Notes under the pieces: generated by a model
What the model was told of the DNA's origin: nothing
The model's input: the letters and a program-made list of their open reading frames with translations, nothing else
Databases searched by the model: none
Position numbers and translations under genes: made by a program
From: Berghia stephanieae
Taxonomy: Eukaryota > Mollusca > Gastropoda > Nudibranchia > Aeolidiidae
Reading direction: 5' to 3'
Length of the DNA stretch: 64,000 bases
Assembly (NCBI GenBank): GCA_034508935.3
Contig: CM067455.1
Location: 3,040,209 to 3,104,208 of the forward strand
Part shown: positions 33,931 through 46,105 of the stretch, one piece after another
How the letters are laid out: the number at the start of each line of letters is the position of its first letter
Numbering within the stretch: the stretch's first letter is position 1

Positions 33931-34173
33931 CTAGGTAGGGTTCCTGACCTCTCATAGTGGGCAGGGAGGCACTAACCGTGTCTTCTATCCCTCTATATCT
34001 GTTTTCCGACATGCTCTCTGTCTTTGTCTAGGAATGAGATTGCTTGGTTTTCTCCTGGCCCTGGCGGATACCCGGGCTGGGAGGGAAGCAGTCAAGTTTT
34101 GAAAGTTGATATTTTTTGTCTTGTAAATCATCTTTCTATTAATGACTGTACTATATTTTGTTTTATAGTAGAT
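33931..34173 (+). repeat. family F repeat, left part split by a LINE
   Basis: Starts taggtagggttcctgacctc and runs to the LINE insertion point. It resumes at 35555 and ends near 35737 with the 3' hairpin module. Confidence 0.75.
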
Positions 34174-34188
34174 ACATGATATAGCGGT

Positions 34189-34911
34189 GTCCTAATTACA
34201 ATACAAAAACCAGGAAAAACGAAAGGACCCGTAAACAACCTGCGCCCAATAACATTACTGAATACCATAAGAAAAACACTGTCAACTATTGTCCTCAACA
34301 GAATTAGACCGAAAATAGAAAAATATCTATCACATAGCCAAAGCGGGTTTCGCCAAGACCGAAGCACATCGGACGTTGTATGGACACATAAATGGTTGGC
34401 AGCAAAGGCACTCAAAGAAAACATATCCATAACAATAACCGGAATCGATATGTCCGCAGCCTTTGATACGATCGACAGAGGAAAACTTTTGGAGATATTA
34501 ACAGACATAGTAGACGAAGACGAGCTCCGAATAATCCGATTTCTCCTCAGCAACACAAAGATACAACCAAGGATATACGGGGCCACAAAACAGACGCAGT
34601 TCGAAAGTAACATCGGGACCCCCCAAGGAGATAGTCTGAGCCTGATTCTGTTCACAATATACTTAGAACACGCTCTGAAAGAAGTTCGAAAAGTCATTCC
34701 AAAACCAACGACTCATATTGAGAATGCAATCCCTAGAGAAATCGCCAATGCAGATGATATCGATTTTATTGGATCAACACCAGCAAATATAGACATCATA
34801 CAAAATACCCTCATGAAATATAACCTCCAAGTCAATGCCAATAAAACCGAATTTACAACAATATCGAGGAACAAAGAGGAATGGAAAAGAACAAAGAAAG
34901 TCGCTCACTAA
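34189..34911 (+). pseudogene. LINE reverse transcriptase, first frame
   Basis: Open from the 5' truncation point to 34911 and carrying RT motifs A to C. The lost aromatic in the motif C box and the frame change near 34890-34910 indicate a dead copy. Confidence 0.8.
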
Positions 34912-35531
34912 TTGGAGACACCGAGGATGTACAAAGAAGAAAACAGCTATCAAACGCCGCACTCAGTAAACTCACCAATGTATGGATTAGAGGTGACAAA
35001 ATAAAGAGAAAAACCAAACTGAAACTGTACCGTGCTCTTGTAAAACCGGTACTTCTGTATAACTGCGGCACTTGGGCGTTGACAAAATCCGAAGAAGAAC
35101 ATCTGGATGCCTTCCATCGCACACAGCTAAGAAGGGTACTGGACATCAAATACCCAAAAAAGATCTCAAATGAATCACTCTATAAGATCACAAAAGAAAG
35201 ACCAATCTCCCTTGACATTTTACAACAACGATGGCAACTTTTCGGTCACATACTACGCAGGGACAAAAACATACCAGCTAACCAAGCCATGTCGGGATAC
35301 TTCCAAAAACACGGGAACCTTTTCAGAGGAAGACCGATCACAACACTCCCTGTGATCCTAAACAAAAACCTCACAACACTTGGACAAAGCATTAGTCTCA
35401 TAACGGCAGGGGACCTTGAAAATCTGAGAACCCTAGCAGAGGACCGGCAATATTGGAGACACCTCACACAGGAAATACTGGAAACAGCCAAGGCGACCCG
35501 ATCTTTCGGTCGAGACGCGAAAGGCATCTAA
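34881..35531 (+). pseudogene. LINE RT thumb and C-terminal region, second frame
   Basis: Encodes KLKLYRALVKPVLLYNCGTW, the usual LINE connection block after the RT. Basic stretches and a C-terminal GRDAKGI stop follow. Confidence 0.75.
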
Positions 35532-36828
35532 GTCAAGTCAAGTCACATGATATAAGTACACTGATAGTGTTTTTTTTGAATCTACATCTATTCCCTATTT
35601 GAACTAATTCCCCTTTGTCTGCCTTTTTCTTGGGTACTTTAATTGTATTTCTTTAACTTTTTACTATCCCATTTTCTTCCTTTTTACTGATGCTGATATG
35701 ACCTAAATGTTTTGCAAGCGCCGTAAAACCATTAAAACAAAAACAAAACATCTTTTCTTTGCGACGCAAAATGGCAATTTTAGTGCAAGGAGGGTAGGGG
35801 GGGTGGGGCGGGAGAGACCAGTCATTTTGGGAAGGCTGAGGGACGGTGTCTTTAGACCTCCCTCGGTTAGTAGGGATGCCTCTCTTGTAATGCCATCTAT
35901 CTCACTGTATCCGATCTCCTTTTCGATGTTGTTTTTTTTTTTTTTTTCCTTTTTTTTTTTGTTACCCATTCATTCCTGGGGAGCTTATATGACCTTAATG
36001 TGTTGCAAGCGCCGTAAAACCCTTAAAAGCAAACTACAAACAAAACAAGTCATAACATTTATTTGAAATCATGATGTTATTTTAGTTGAACTGTAAAGGA
36101 AACACTATGAGGAACACAGAAAAACTTTCTCCTCTGTGCTATACAATGATATGAATTATTATTTGGTTTTATAAATGCTACTTTATTTTCCCCCATGTTT
36201 TTCAAAGCATTGTATCATTGTATAAACCTGGGTGGGGTTCCTGACCTCCCATAGTGGCAGGGGGGTACATACTGTGTCTTCTATCCCCTTATATCTGTTT
36301 TCCAACATGCTTTCTGTCTTTGTCTTGGAATGAGATTACTTGGTTTTGTCCTGGCCCTGGCCGGAGTCCTAGGTGGGAGGGAAACAGGCAAATGCATAGT
36401 TATTGTTTTGGGAGATGATATTTCTTTCCTTGTAAATCATCTCTCTGTTATGTATTATTATATTTGTTATTTTGAATGTATGATGTAAGCATTTGAGTGT
36501 ATTCCTCTTTGTTGGATTTTGTGTTCGTGTCCGGATGAGACTTGTAGGTGATCTCAAACTAAGTACATTGGTGTTATGCTCTTGGAATCTACATCTGATC
36601 CCTATTTGTTCCCAGTTCCTCTATGTCTTACTTTTTCTTGGGTGCTTTAATTGTAATTCTATAACTTTTTACTATCCCATTTTCTTTCTTTTTACTGGCG
36701 CTGTTATAACCTAAATGCGTTGCAAGTGCCGTAAAACCCTTAAAACTACAAACTTATTGTATAAATATTGCCTAAGTTATTTGTTGATTCTGTGCCTTAT
36801 TTTTACATTTGATGGATAGATAGAAATG

Positions 36829-37162
36829 CGGTGGTTGGATGGGAGCATCACCCTTGAATCATATACCTATGATGTTCGCATGGGTGTACGATCCGATAGT
36901 GATGTCGTTTCTTCTTCTCTTTACTAGCCTATCCTGCTTCTTTGGTTTGTGATTGTATTTTTGACAGGGGATATCTTTTTTTTCTGTAAATCTTCTGCCT
37001 GTTTGTTCTTGGTTATTTATAATTTAGCTTATGATATCTTTAGGTTATGATTTTGATTTACATTTGTACTATTTTTGTTAGATTGCTTGTTTTTTTTGTT
37101 TCAGCGGTCTCTCATATAACCTCAATTGTGTTGGAAGAGACCTAAAGCAACAAACAAACAAA
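36829..37162 (+). mobile_element. family E retroposon, full-length copy
   Basis: Starts cggtggttggatgggagcat. atagatagaaatg flanks both ends (36816-36828, 37163-37175). Confidence 0.88.
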
Positions 37163-37735
37163 ATAGATAGAAATGTACTGCTGAATATAGAATCATTGAA
37201 AGGCACTGCTGACTATGCTGAATCTTGCTGTCATTCATTCTACGCATCATAATAATATTATAGCGATGTTTAATTCCTGCTGGCTGGGTGGGGTTCCTAC
37301 CTCCCATAGCAGGCAGGGAGGTACTTGCTGTGTCTTCTATCCCCTCTTAGCTGTTTTCCCATTGCTTTGTCTTTGTCTTGGAATGAGATCGCTTGGTTTT
37401 GTCCCGACCTTGGTCGGAGTCCTTGGCTGAGAGGGAAACAGTTGAATGTATAGTTATAGTTTTGGGAGATGATATTTTTTTACTTGTAAATCATCTCTCT
37501 GTTATGTACTGTTACACATTTGAGTGTGTTCCCTAGTGGGACCTGTGCTTGTGTCTGGATGAGACTTTTAGGTGATCTCAAGCTAAGTACACTGATAGTG
37601 TGCTCTTGGAATCTACATCTGTTCCTTAACTCAACAAATTCCCCTTTGTCTTACCTTTTCTTGGATGCTTTAATTGTAATTCTAGAACTTTTTACTATCC
37701 CATTTTCTTCATTTTTACTGGCGCCTCTAAACTTG

Positions 37736-38045
37736 GTGAGAAGTTGCCAGGTTTTTCCGCCAGTAAGAGGAGACACTGGGTAGTAGCGAATCGGCTTCGT
37801 TCGAGCACCTGTCTCACGGCAAGGTCGCTTCATCAGTGGGGACTTTCCACCTGTCCAATATGTACCCGATGTGGATTAGAACCAGAAATCGCAGAGCATC
37901 TCTAGGTGAACGGTGTGTTGTGATGAAGCTACCGGGTGGGTTCGCGACAGTACACGAGTGTGGTAGGGACTTTGCTGATTGGGTCGATCGTCATAATAGT
38001 GTGATCAGAAGCTGCTGCCAATCATGGAATTGGTTAATTTGAACG
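37736..38045 (+). mobile_element. LINE C-terminal fragment
   Basis: The plus-strand frame reads VANRLRSSTCLTARSLHQWG and STCPICTRCGLEPEIAEHL, the H-x-W-G...CPxCxxCGxxxExxxHL zinc-knuckle-like block found after the RT/RNase H region of several LINE clades. A stop follows at once. It is fused to the right end of a family F copy. Confidence 0.65.
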
Positions 38046-38339
38046 CTGCTTAATTGGACATATTTCCAATTTCTACCTAACGGCGCTGTTCAAGTTATGC
38101 TGTTTGCCCTGTACTTAATCAAATAAATTATAGTTTTTATTGATATGCAGCAGTTTTGAAGTGCTTTTTTTTGTATGTTTATATTTTAATATATTATATA
38201 CCAATAAAACGAAAAGCAATAAGATATAATTATAATATTGTTTCCTGTGTTTTGTTTTGTTTTTTTTGTTGTTGTTGTTGTTGGGGGGTGGGGTGTTTGT
38301 TTTTTTTGGTTGTTGTTTTGTTGTATTATTTCTTTTCTT
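38046..38339. other. AT-rich spacer, nothing recognised
   Basis: Ends in a TTG-rich run (38262-38325). Confidence 0.4.
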
Positions 38340-39449
38340 TGGCTGGGTGGGGTTCCTGACCTCCATAGTGGGCAGGGAGGTACATACTGTGTCCTCTTTT
38401 TCCCTATATCTATTTTTCAACATGCTTTCTGTCTTTGTCTTGGAATTGGAATGAGATTACTTGGTTTTGTCCTGGCCCTAGCTGGGAGGGAAACAGTCAA
38501 ATGCATAGTAAAAAGTTATTGTTTTTGGAGATGATATTTTTTTCCTTGTAAATCATCTCTCTGCTATGTATTATTATATTTGTTATTCTAAATGTATAAT
38601 GTAAGCATTTGTTGGATTTTGTGTTCGTGTCCGGATGAGACTTATAGGTGATCTCAAACTAAGTACATTGGTGGTATGCTCTTGGAATCTACATCTGATC
38701 CCTACTTGTTCCCAGTTCCTGTACGTCTTACTTTTTCTTGGGTGCTTTAATTGTAATTCTATAACTTTTTACTATCCCATTTTCTTCCTTTTTACTGGGT
38801 GGGGATCCTGACCTCCCATAGTGGGCAGAAAGGTACATGCTGTGTCTTTTATCCCCCCATACCCGTTTTCCAATTGTTTCCTGTCATTGTCTTGGAATGA
38901 GATTACTTAGTTTTGTCCTGATCCTTGGCTGGGAGGGAAACAGTCGAATGTATATAGTTTTGGAAGATGATATTTTTTCCTTGTAAATCACTCTCTGTTA
39001 TGCATTGTATTATGTTTAGTTTACATATTATATTATATGATTGGTAAACATTTGAGTGTATTCCTCTTAGTTGGGACCTGTGCTTGTGTCTGGATGAGAC
39101 TTTTAGGTGATCTCAAACTAAGTACTTTGACGGTGTGCTCTTGGAATCTACATCTGTTCCCTATTTGAACCAATTCCCCTTTGTCTTACATTTCCTTTTG
39201 TGCTTTGATTGTAATTCTATAACTTTTTACTATCCCATTTTCTTCCTTTTTACTGGCGTGATATGACCTAAATGTGTTGCAAGCGCCGTAAAACCCTTAA
39301 AAACAACAAACAATCTTCCTTTTTACTGGCGCTGATATAACCTAAATGTGTTGCAAGCGCCGTAAAACCCTTATAAACAAAAACAAAAACAAACCATCTT
39401 TTCTTTGCGACGCAAAATGGCAATTTTAGTGCAAGGATGGTAGGGGTTT

Positions 39450-39477
39450 GGGGGGGGGGGGGGGGGGGGGGGGGGGG
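39450..39477. repeat. poly-G run
   Basis: About 28 G. Likely to be hard to sequence and prone to G-quadruplex formation. Confidence 0.95.
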
Positions 39478-39652
39478 ATCAGTCATATTGGGAAGGCTGA
39501 GGGGCGGTGTCTTTAGACCTCCCTCGGTTAATAGTAGGGATGCCTCTCTTGTAATGCCATCTATCTCACTGTATCCGATCTCCTTTTCGATGTTGCTTTT
39601 TTTTTTTTTTCCTTTTTTTTTTTTTTTTTTGGTCTTGGAATGAAATAATTTG

Positions 39653-39654
<2 letters not shown>

Positions 39655-39722
<68 letters not shown>
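39655..39722. repeat. (AT)n microsatellite
   Basis: About 33 units. Confidence 0.97.
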
Positions 39723-39725
<3 letters not shown>

Positions 39726-39994
39726 TAGTATATGCTCTTCATGGTGGTCTTCTGTCCCCTCAGGAGGTCACATGGACTTCTATGTCATGCAGTCCACCTG
39801 GCCTGTTCGACGCCCTTCTTGAGATGGGACTCTTAGAATATAATATATTAGGTCACCGCCTTTATCCAGGTAGTCTTATTCATATTCATATAGAAGAAAT
39901 AAAGTTGACGTCACTAACCTTTTGGTTTCAAATCGTGATTGCTTCTCACTAAATTATATTGAACTATTAATCTTTAAGCGCACACACAGTTATT

Positions 39995-40292
39995 GAGCTT
40001 TATATGTAGCAATATCCACTAAATGTGCTCAAAGCGCTTTACTAGGGGTCCCTGGTTTACAGCAACATTTAACATGTAGGACGGGACATGACGCCTGTTA
40101 GGCGATATTACAATTTTTCGGACAAAGACAACGCTGTTAACGGCCAGTTACTCATTTTACACCTGAGTACGGTGAGGGACTGTGAGTAAAGAGCATTTCC
40201 AAGGACTCAACTATGCACCGAGTGCGAGGCTCGAACCCAGGACCTTCCGATCCGAAAGCGAGTGTCATACCACTAGACCACAAAGCCGCACA
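39995..40292 (-). mobile_element. SINE family A, full-length, copy 6
   Basis: Minus-strand copy with the tail agctttatatgtagcaatat, the body ccagttactcattttacacc and the head ccactagaccacaaagccgc. Confidence 0.87.
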
Positions 40293-41769
40293 GTTATGCG
40301 TGTTGTTTATATCACCTGACGAGCAGATGTTGTGAGAATTTTTCATAAAGGCATAACAAACAATCGATTAACCTCGGCAAAAGCATAGCCATTACTCACA
40401 CAAAATGGATTTGTTTATTTATTTCCAAAGGGGATTTTTTAAAATTTAAAATTATATATTTTGTTCTCAATTCCTAACTTATAAACATGGCCTCTAAGCG
40501 GTGATAATCTAAACGATTACTGGGTGGGGATCCTGACCTCCCATAGCGGGCAGGGAGGTACACACTGTGTCTTCTATCCCCTTACTGGGTGGGGTTCCTA
40601 CCTCCCATAGCGGGCAGGGAGGTACTTGCTGTGTCTTTTATCCCTCTTATCTGTTTTCCAATTGCTTTCTGTCTTTGTCTTGGAATGAGATTGTTTGGTT
40701 TTGTCCTGACCTTGGTCAGAGTCCTTGGCTGAGGGGGAAACAGTCGAATGTATAGTTATAGTTTTGGGAGATGATATTTTTTTCCTTGTAAATCATCTCT
40801 CTGTTATGCATTGTATTATGTTTAGTTTACACATTATATTATATGATTGGTAAACATTTGAGTGTGTTCCTCTTAGTTGGGACCTGTGCTTGTGTCTGGA
40901 TGAGACTTTTAGTGATCTCAAACTAAGTACTTTGATAGAGTGCTTTTGGAATCTACACCTGTTTCTTTTTTGAACCAATTCCCCTTTGCCTTCCCTTTTC
41001 TCGGATGCTTTATTGTAATTCTATAACTTTTTACTATCCCATTTTCTTTCTTTTTACTGGCGCTGATATGACCTTAATGTGTTGCAAGCGCCGTAAAACC
41101 CTTAAAAACAAAAACATTCTATCCCCTTATATCTGTTTTCCAACATGTTTTCTGTCTATGTCTCGGAATGAGATTACTTGGTTTTGTCCTGGCACTGGCC
41201 GGAATCCTAGCTGGGAGGGAAACAGTCAAATGCATAGTTATTGTTTTGGGAGATGATATTATTTTCCTTGTAAATCATCTCTCTGTTATGTATTATTTTT
41301 TTAATGTATAATGTAAGCATTTGAATGTGTTCCTCTTTGTTGGATTTTGTGCTTATGTCTGGATGAGACTTGTGGGTGATTTCAAACTAAGTACATTGGT
41401 GGTATGCTCTTGGAATCTACATCTGATCCCTATTTGTTCTCTGTTCCCCTTTGTCTTACTTTTTCTTGGGTGCTTTAATTGTAATTCTAGAACGTTTTAC
41501 TATTCCATTTTCTTTCTTTGTACTGGCGCTGATAAAACCTAAATGTGTTGCAAGCGCCGTAAAACCCTTACAAACAAAACAAAAACAACATAAACGATTG
41601 CATATTATTAATCATCGACGAAAACAGATCACAAAATGAGCTATAAATAGTAACGTTATGTTGCAACAACACACAATAACTACGCAACTGTATCGATTTT
41701 ATAGGTGGGCTTATTACACGCGTGCCAAGACATCGATGTCCAATACTACAGAAACAAACGAATTGCTAG

Positions 41770-42129
<360 letters not shown>

Positions 42130-42297
42130 GCTAGATAGATTTAAACCGGATTTGTTGTTTGGATGGCGGATCAAGTCGGATTTGTCTACTAGTTTACAGT
42201 GACTTTCACGTTGGTCCTTTGGTAGCTCTGACCTTAGTGATGAAACATGCCTTCTTTGTCATAGGCTTTAATGTAAGCTATTTATGCTTGATATAAC

Positions 42298-42336
42298 CCT
42301 AGAAAGAGGAGCTACGTTAGCTCTCCTCTTTCTAGG
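42298..42336. repeat. near-perfect palindrome
   Basis: cctagaaagaggagcta and tagctctcctctttctagg pair around a CGT loop, with two unpaired bases. Possibly a tiny foldback element. Confidence 0.75.
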
Positions 42337-42587
42337 ATATAACTAACGCACAAAACGATGTTTAATCTTTAACGTTTATGGTCTGTTTCGTATAATTTAG
42401 TGAGAACTAATCATTAAAATGGCTAAAAACAATAATAAAGAGCTGAGTGACGCCAATGTCGTTCCATCTATTAGTCACGGTTGCTATCGATTGATCGAGT
42501 CATTGAGCTTAGCAACATTACATTAGTTTCTAAAAATAATGCAAAGAGTTGAAGATTATAAGGTCGCCCGACATGCGCAAACCATCT

Positions 42588-42597
42588 GGGAAATCCC
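42588..42597. promoter_or_regulatory. NF-kB site 1 upstream of gene B
   Basis: GGGAAATCCC fits GGGRNNYYCC at all ten positions. It lies 338 bp before the ATG. A near match (GCGGAAATCC) follows directly at 42599-42608. Confidence 0.6.
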
Positions 42598-42636
42598 CGC
42601 GGAAATCCATTTGTCTGCAAGACTGGGAAGGATGAT

Positions 42637-42642
42637 CACGTG
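42637..42642. promoter_or_regulatory. CACGTG E-box upstream of gene B
   Basis: Perfect E-box within gatcacgtgac, lying between the two NF-kB sites. This is the USF/MYC-type core. Confidence 0.45.
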
Positions 42643-42652
42643 ACAAGAACTT

Positions 42653-42662
42653 GGGATTTCCC
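42653..42662. promoter_or_regulatory. NF-kB site 2 upstream of gene B
   Basis: GGGATTTCCC also fits GGGRNNYYCC fully. It is 65 bp after site 1 and 273 bp before the ATG. Paired NF-kB sites are usual in promoters of vertebrate IkB-family genes, which NF-kB itself induces. Confidence 0.6.
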
Positions 42663-42934
42663 ATGGAGTCGGTGCTTTCCAAAAATTTCTGGATCATGAA
42701 TGTTTGATTTCGTCGAAATGGAAATTTTCTCTATGATGTGACCAGATTAAATTTAGAATGTTTTTAGATATGTTCAATATTCAGTTTTACATATTCATTT
42801 ATCGTGAGTAGAGTGTAACCACCCGTAATTTGATTTTTGAGGAATGTTCAAAACGTCGCGACCTACTTTTTGATCTTACCTCGAGTTGACGTTGACGTTC
42901 TTGCTCGACCGCAAACTCAACAACAATCGACAAC

Positions 42935-43648
42935 ATGGACGAACAAGAGCAAGCAGACCGTATGGCAGCAGCGGAGGCTTTGTTTATGATCTCTACTCGC
43001 GGAAGCAAAAACAAAGGCGAGGGTGCAACTCGCAGGTCAAAAAGAGGAAGAAAGAAGCAAGAAATTATTGAATATGATAACAAAGTTGGCGATATTTTGA
43101 ATGACACAACAGAACTCTCAGACGAAGTCAGGTTGAATAAGGCTAAGCGAGGTCAACCCACCAATGATAACGTTACAAAGTCAAGTGATGACTCGCGTGT
43201 TGGCAAAGTTCGAACTGTGGGTAAAAAATTTGCCAAAAATGATGTTACAGAAACTGGTGATACAGAAATGTCCTCTCATGCCAAATTATTTCGCCCCACC
43301 CCTAAAAAGAGGCACAAAGTCAAAGCAAAATATGACAATTGGCCAAGCGAATCTCAGTGTCACACTGACACTGACACCACATCGAACAACAAAGATACCC
43401 CAATAACAAATACTCAGTCATCTAAACCAAACAAAAGGCTGAACAGGGGTAAATTTAATGATACTGGAACTAAGGCTTTCAAACCTGAGGGGACGAAGAA
43501 TGAAAATAAGGAAATAAAAGCCCTGGGATTCACAGGGGCACCAGTGACATTATCGAAATCGAAGTCTCCACCCAAAATTGTCGGACAAACAAAACCTGCC
43601 TCACCCCGCAGAATCCCGAGCCTTAGTAATGAAAATTCTCAGTCTCAG
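42935..43648 (+). CDS. gene B exon 1: basic polar N-terminus
   Basis: The ATG is in an acceptable context (gacaacATGg). It encodes 238 codons rich in K, N, T, S and D, with basic clusters (RRSKRGRKKQEI near residues 34-45, PTPKKRHKVKAK near 120) that could act as NLSs. No folded domain is recognised. It ends at the donor cag|gtagat in phase 0. Two NF-kB sites lie upstream. Confidence 0.85.
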
Positions 43649-44241
43649 GTAGATATTTCTATATTCTGAAAGGTATACTTGTCAAATGAAGAAATTTTTT
43701 TATGACTGGCACAGCGTGCTCAGGAGGTTCGAACTAAAAGTAAAATATGTGATGAAATTAAATTGATTCCAACCATCCATACCTTTGTGTAGCACATTAC
43801 TGAGCATTAAATGTATTGTCTTAGATCATACGCACTACACAAAAGTTAAAAACAAAATTCTACTTAAGGGGGGAGGGGGTATTTTACAAAATGGTTTCAT
43901 ATTGTACCTTTCAGTTGGGTGAATATCTGAAGCAGGGGATACTGAACAAAGTGCGCCATTGTGTGGGATTGTGGTCCACCAGCTCACTTTGGTATATGAG
44001 TATGCTATGCTAGCATAAAGGCCAATCTTCCTGATAAAATTGGGACTGTCCTGATATGGTGATCTGGAGAATATTTGTTTAAATAATAAAAATGTGACTG
44101 TTACTGTTATATGTATGCATTATGCATTGATGCCAAAACTCCGGTTTCATCATCGGAAAAAATTCCGGTCTAGAGCAAAAATATTCGGATTACGGGCAAC
44201 TTCTGTCAAATTCCAGTGAGGTTATATTGCTCCAAGGGTAC

Positions 44242-44272
<31 letters not shown>

Positions 44273-46074
44273 ACCCGACACCTCTACCACCACATCATCA
44301 TCACTGCCATTACTACAACCACCACGACATCATCATCACTTCCACTACTATTATAACCACCACCACCACATCATCATCACTACCACTACTAATACAACAA
44401 CCACAATCACATCATCATTACCCACTACAACAGTAACCATCACCACCACATACTACATCATCACTACTACCACCACATCATCATCACTACCACTACTACT
44501 ACAACAACCACCACCACATCATCATCACTACTATTGCTACTACAACAACCACAACCACATCATCACGACCTCTATTACTACTACAACCACCACCACATCA
44601 TCACTACCACTACTACTACAACAACCACCACACCACATCATCATCACTACCAATACTACTGCAACAACAACCACAACCACATCATCACCGCCACTACTAC
44701 TACAACAACCACCACATCATCATCATCACTACCACTCCTACTACAACAACCACCACCACCACATCATCATCACTACCACAGTTACTACAACCACCACCAC
44801 CACATCATCATTGCTACAACTACTTCAACAGCCACCAACACATCATCACTACCCACCACAACAGCAACCACCATATCATTACTACTGCTACAACCACCAC
44901 CACTTCATCATCACTACCACTACTATTACAACCATCGCCACAACATCATCACCATTGCTACTACAACAACCATAACCACATCATCACTGCCACTACCACT
45001 GCTACTACAACATACACTACCACATCATCATTACTACCACTACTACAACAAACATCACATCATCACTCCACGACTAATACAACTACAACTACCACATCAC
45101 CACTACCATGACTACATACAACCATCACAACCACCACATCATTATCACTACCACTACAACAGCAAACCACCACCACCACGTCATCACTATCACTACCACT
45201 ACAACAGCAACCATCACTACTCTACAACAACCACCACCATCACACCATCATCAATACCACTGCTTTAACCACCACACATCATCATCACTGCAAATGCTTC
45301 TACAATCACCACAACTACTACTACAACAACTACCACATCAACATCATTACCGTTATTACTACAACCACCACCACCACATCAATATCACTACCACTACTAC
45401 TATAATCACCACCACCACCTCATCATCATCACTACTACTACATCATCACCACCAATACTACTACTACAACTACTACCCATGTATCATTATCACTATAACC
45501 ACCACCATGAGGTTTTGGAGCTTCACTTCATTTGAAATAAAGGGACTTTGGATGGTATTTGGCATTGTTTACTTATCGTATAGTTCTAATCACCTATCAC
45601 TTTAGATTTATAGGATAAATAAACACAATGCCAAATACCATCCGAATTCCCTTCCTTGTTTGCAGAAATTCCTCTTTCGGCAGTGAAATTCCTCCGAGTG
45701 GTGTCTGAAATTCTTGTGAGTCAAATTTTAAGTTGGCGTCTCTGTGCATGGAAATGACCCCCGTATGTCCCAGGATTATGCTTTTTTGACATGCAAATCA
45801 AAACAAGGAACAGAATAGGCTTTAACTTTAAAACTAGATTAATGATTAATGTTATCAATGCTGATGGTTTTTCCTCGGATCCGCGGAAATCCGCGATTTT
45901 TCAGTCAAAGGAGGAATTTCCCCTTTTTTTAAAAGTTATATTTCCCTCGATCAAATGTACTGGCAGTGAGAGATTTGATGTGTGGTGGAACAAATAGGTG
46001 CAGTTTCCCACTCTCTAAAAGTTAGCTAGAGTATCAATGATAGTTTATTATCTCAATTGGTCTAAAAAATGTAT

Positions 46075-46105
<31 letters not shown>

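Larger units (their letters stand above)
34184..35544 (+). mobile_element. LINE with RT domain, 10-bp target duplication
   Basis: 5'-truncated non-LTR element. Reverse transcriptase blocks run in order: NLRPITLLNTIRKTLSTI, SQSGFRQDRSTSDVVW, motif A ITGIDMSAAFDTIDRGK, motif B IGTPQGDSLSLILFTIYLE, and a motif C where the expected aromatic is Asn (ANADDIDFIGS). After one frame change near 34890-34910, a C-terminal part follows (RTQLRRVLDIKYP, QQRWQLFGHILRRD, GRPITTLP). The tail is aagtc repeated. acatgatata lies at 34174-34183 and 35545-35554. It cuts a family F copy, so it is younger than that copy. Clade not settled. Confidence 0.88.
35555..41585 (+). repeat. cluster of family F repeats
   Basis: Copies of one element of about 500 bp in the same orientation: 35555-35737, 36228-36755, 37287-37735, 38340-38800, 38797-39305, a tail at 39308-39390, 40518-40582, 40583-41115 and 41118-41580. 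The consensus starts gctgggtggggttcctgacc and tcccatagtgggcagggagg. It carries tgggagatgatattttttt in the middle and ends tggcgctgatatgaccta, tgttgcaagcgccgtaaaac and an A-rich tail. Two extra modules (35757-35960, 39400-39632) share gcgacgcaaaatggcaattt. No protein is encoded. The 3' A-rich end and terminal hairpin suggest a retroposon. Confidence 0.8.

Noticed and set aside
34128-34697. Minus-strand frame opposite the LINE
   Set aside because: Shadow of the reverse transcriptase on the + strand.
37836-38042. Small host gene
   Set aside because: The neighbouring frame encodes a LINE C-terminal zinc-knuckle block, so this frame is an overlap within a LINE fragment.
35555-41585. Family F as a Helitron
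   Set aside because: There is a 3' hairpin, but no CTRR end, no TC start and no AT target. The A-rich end suits a retroposon better.
44534-45605. Two long His/Thr-rich frames
   Set aside because: CAN repeats have few stop codons in any frame. There is no change in composition at the supposed starts and no splice support.
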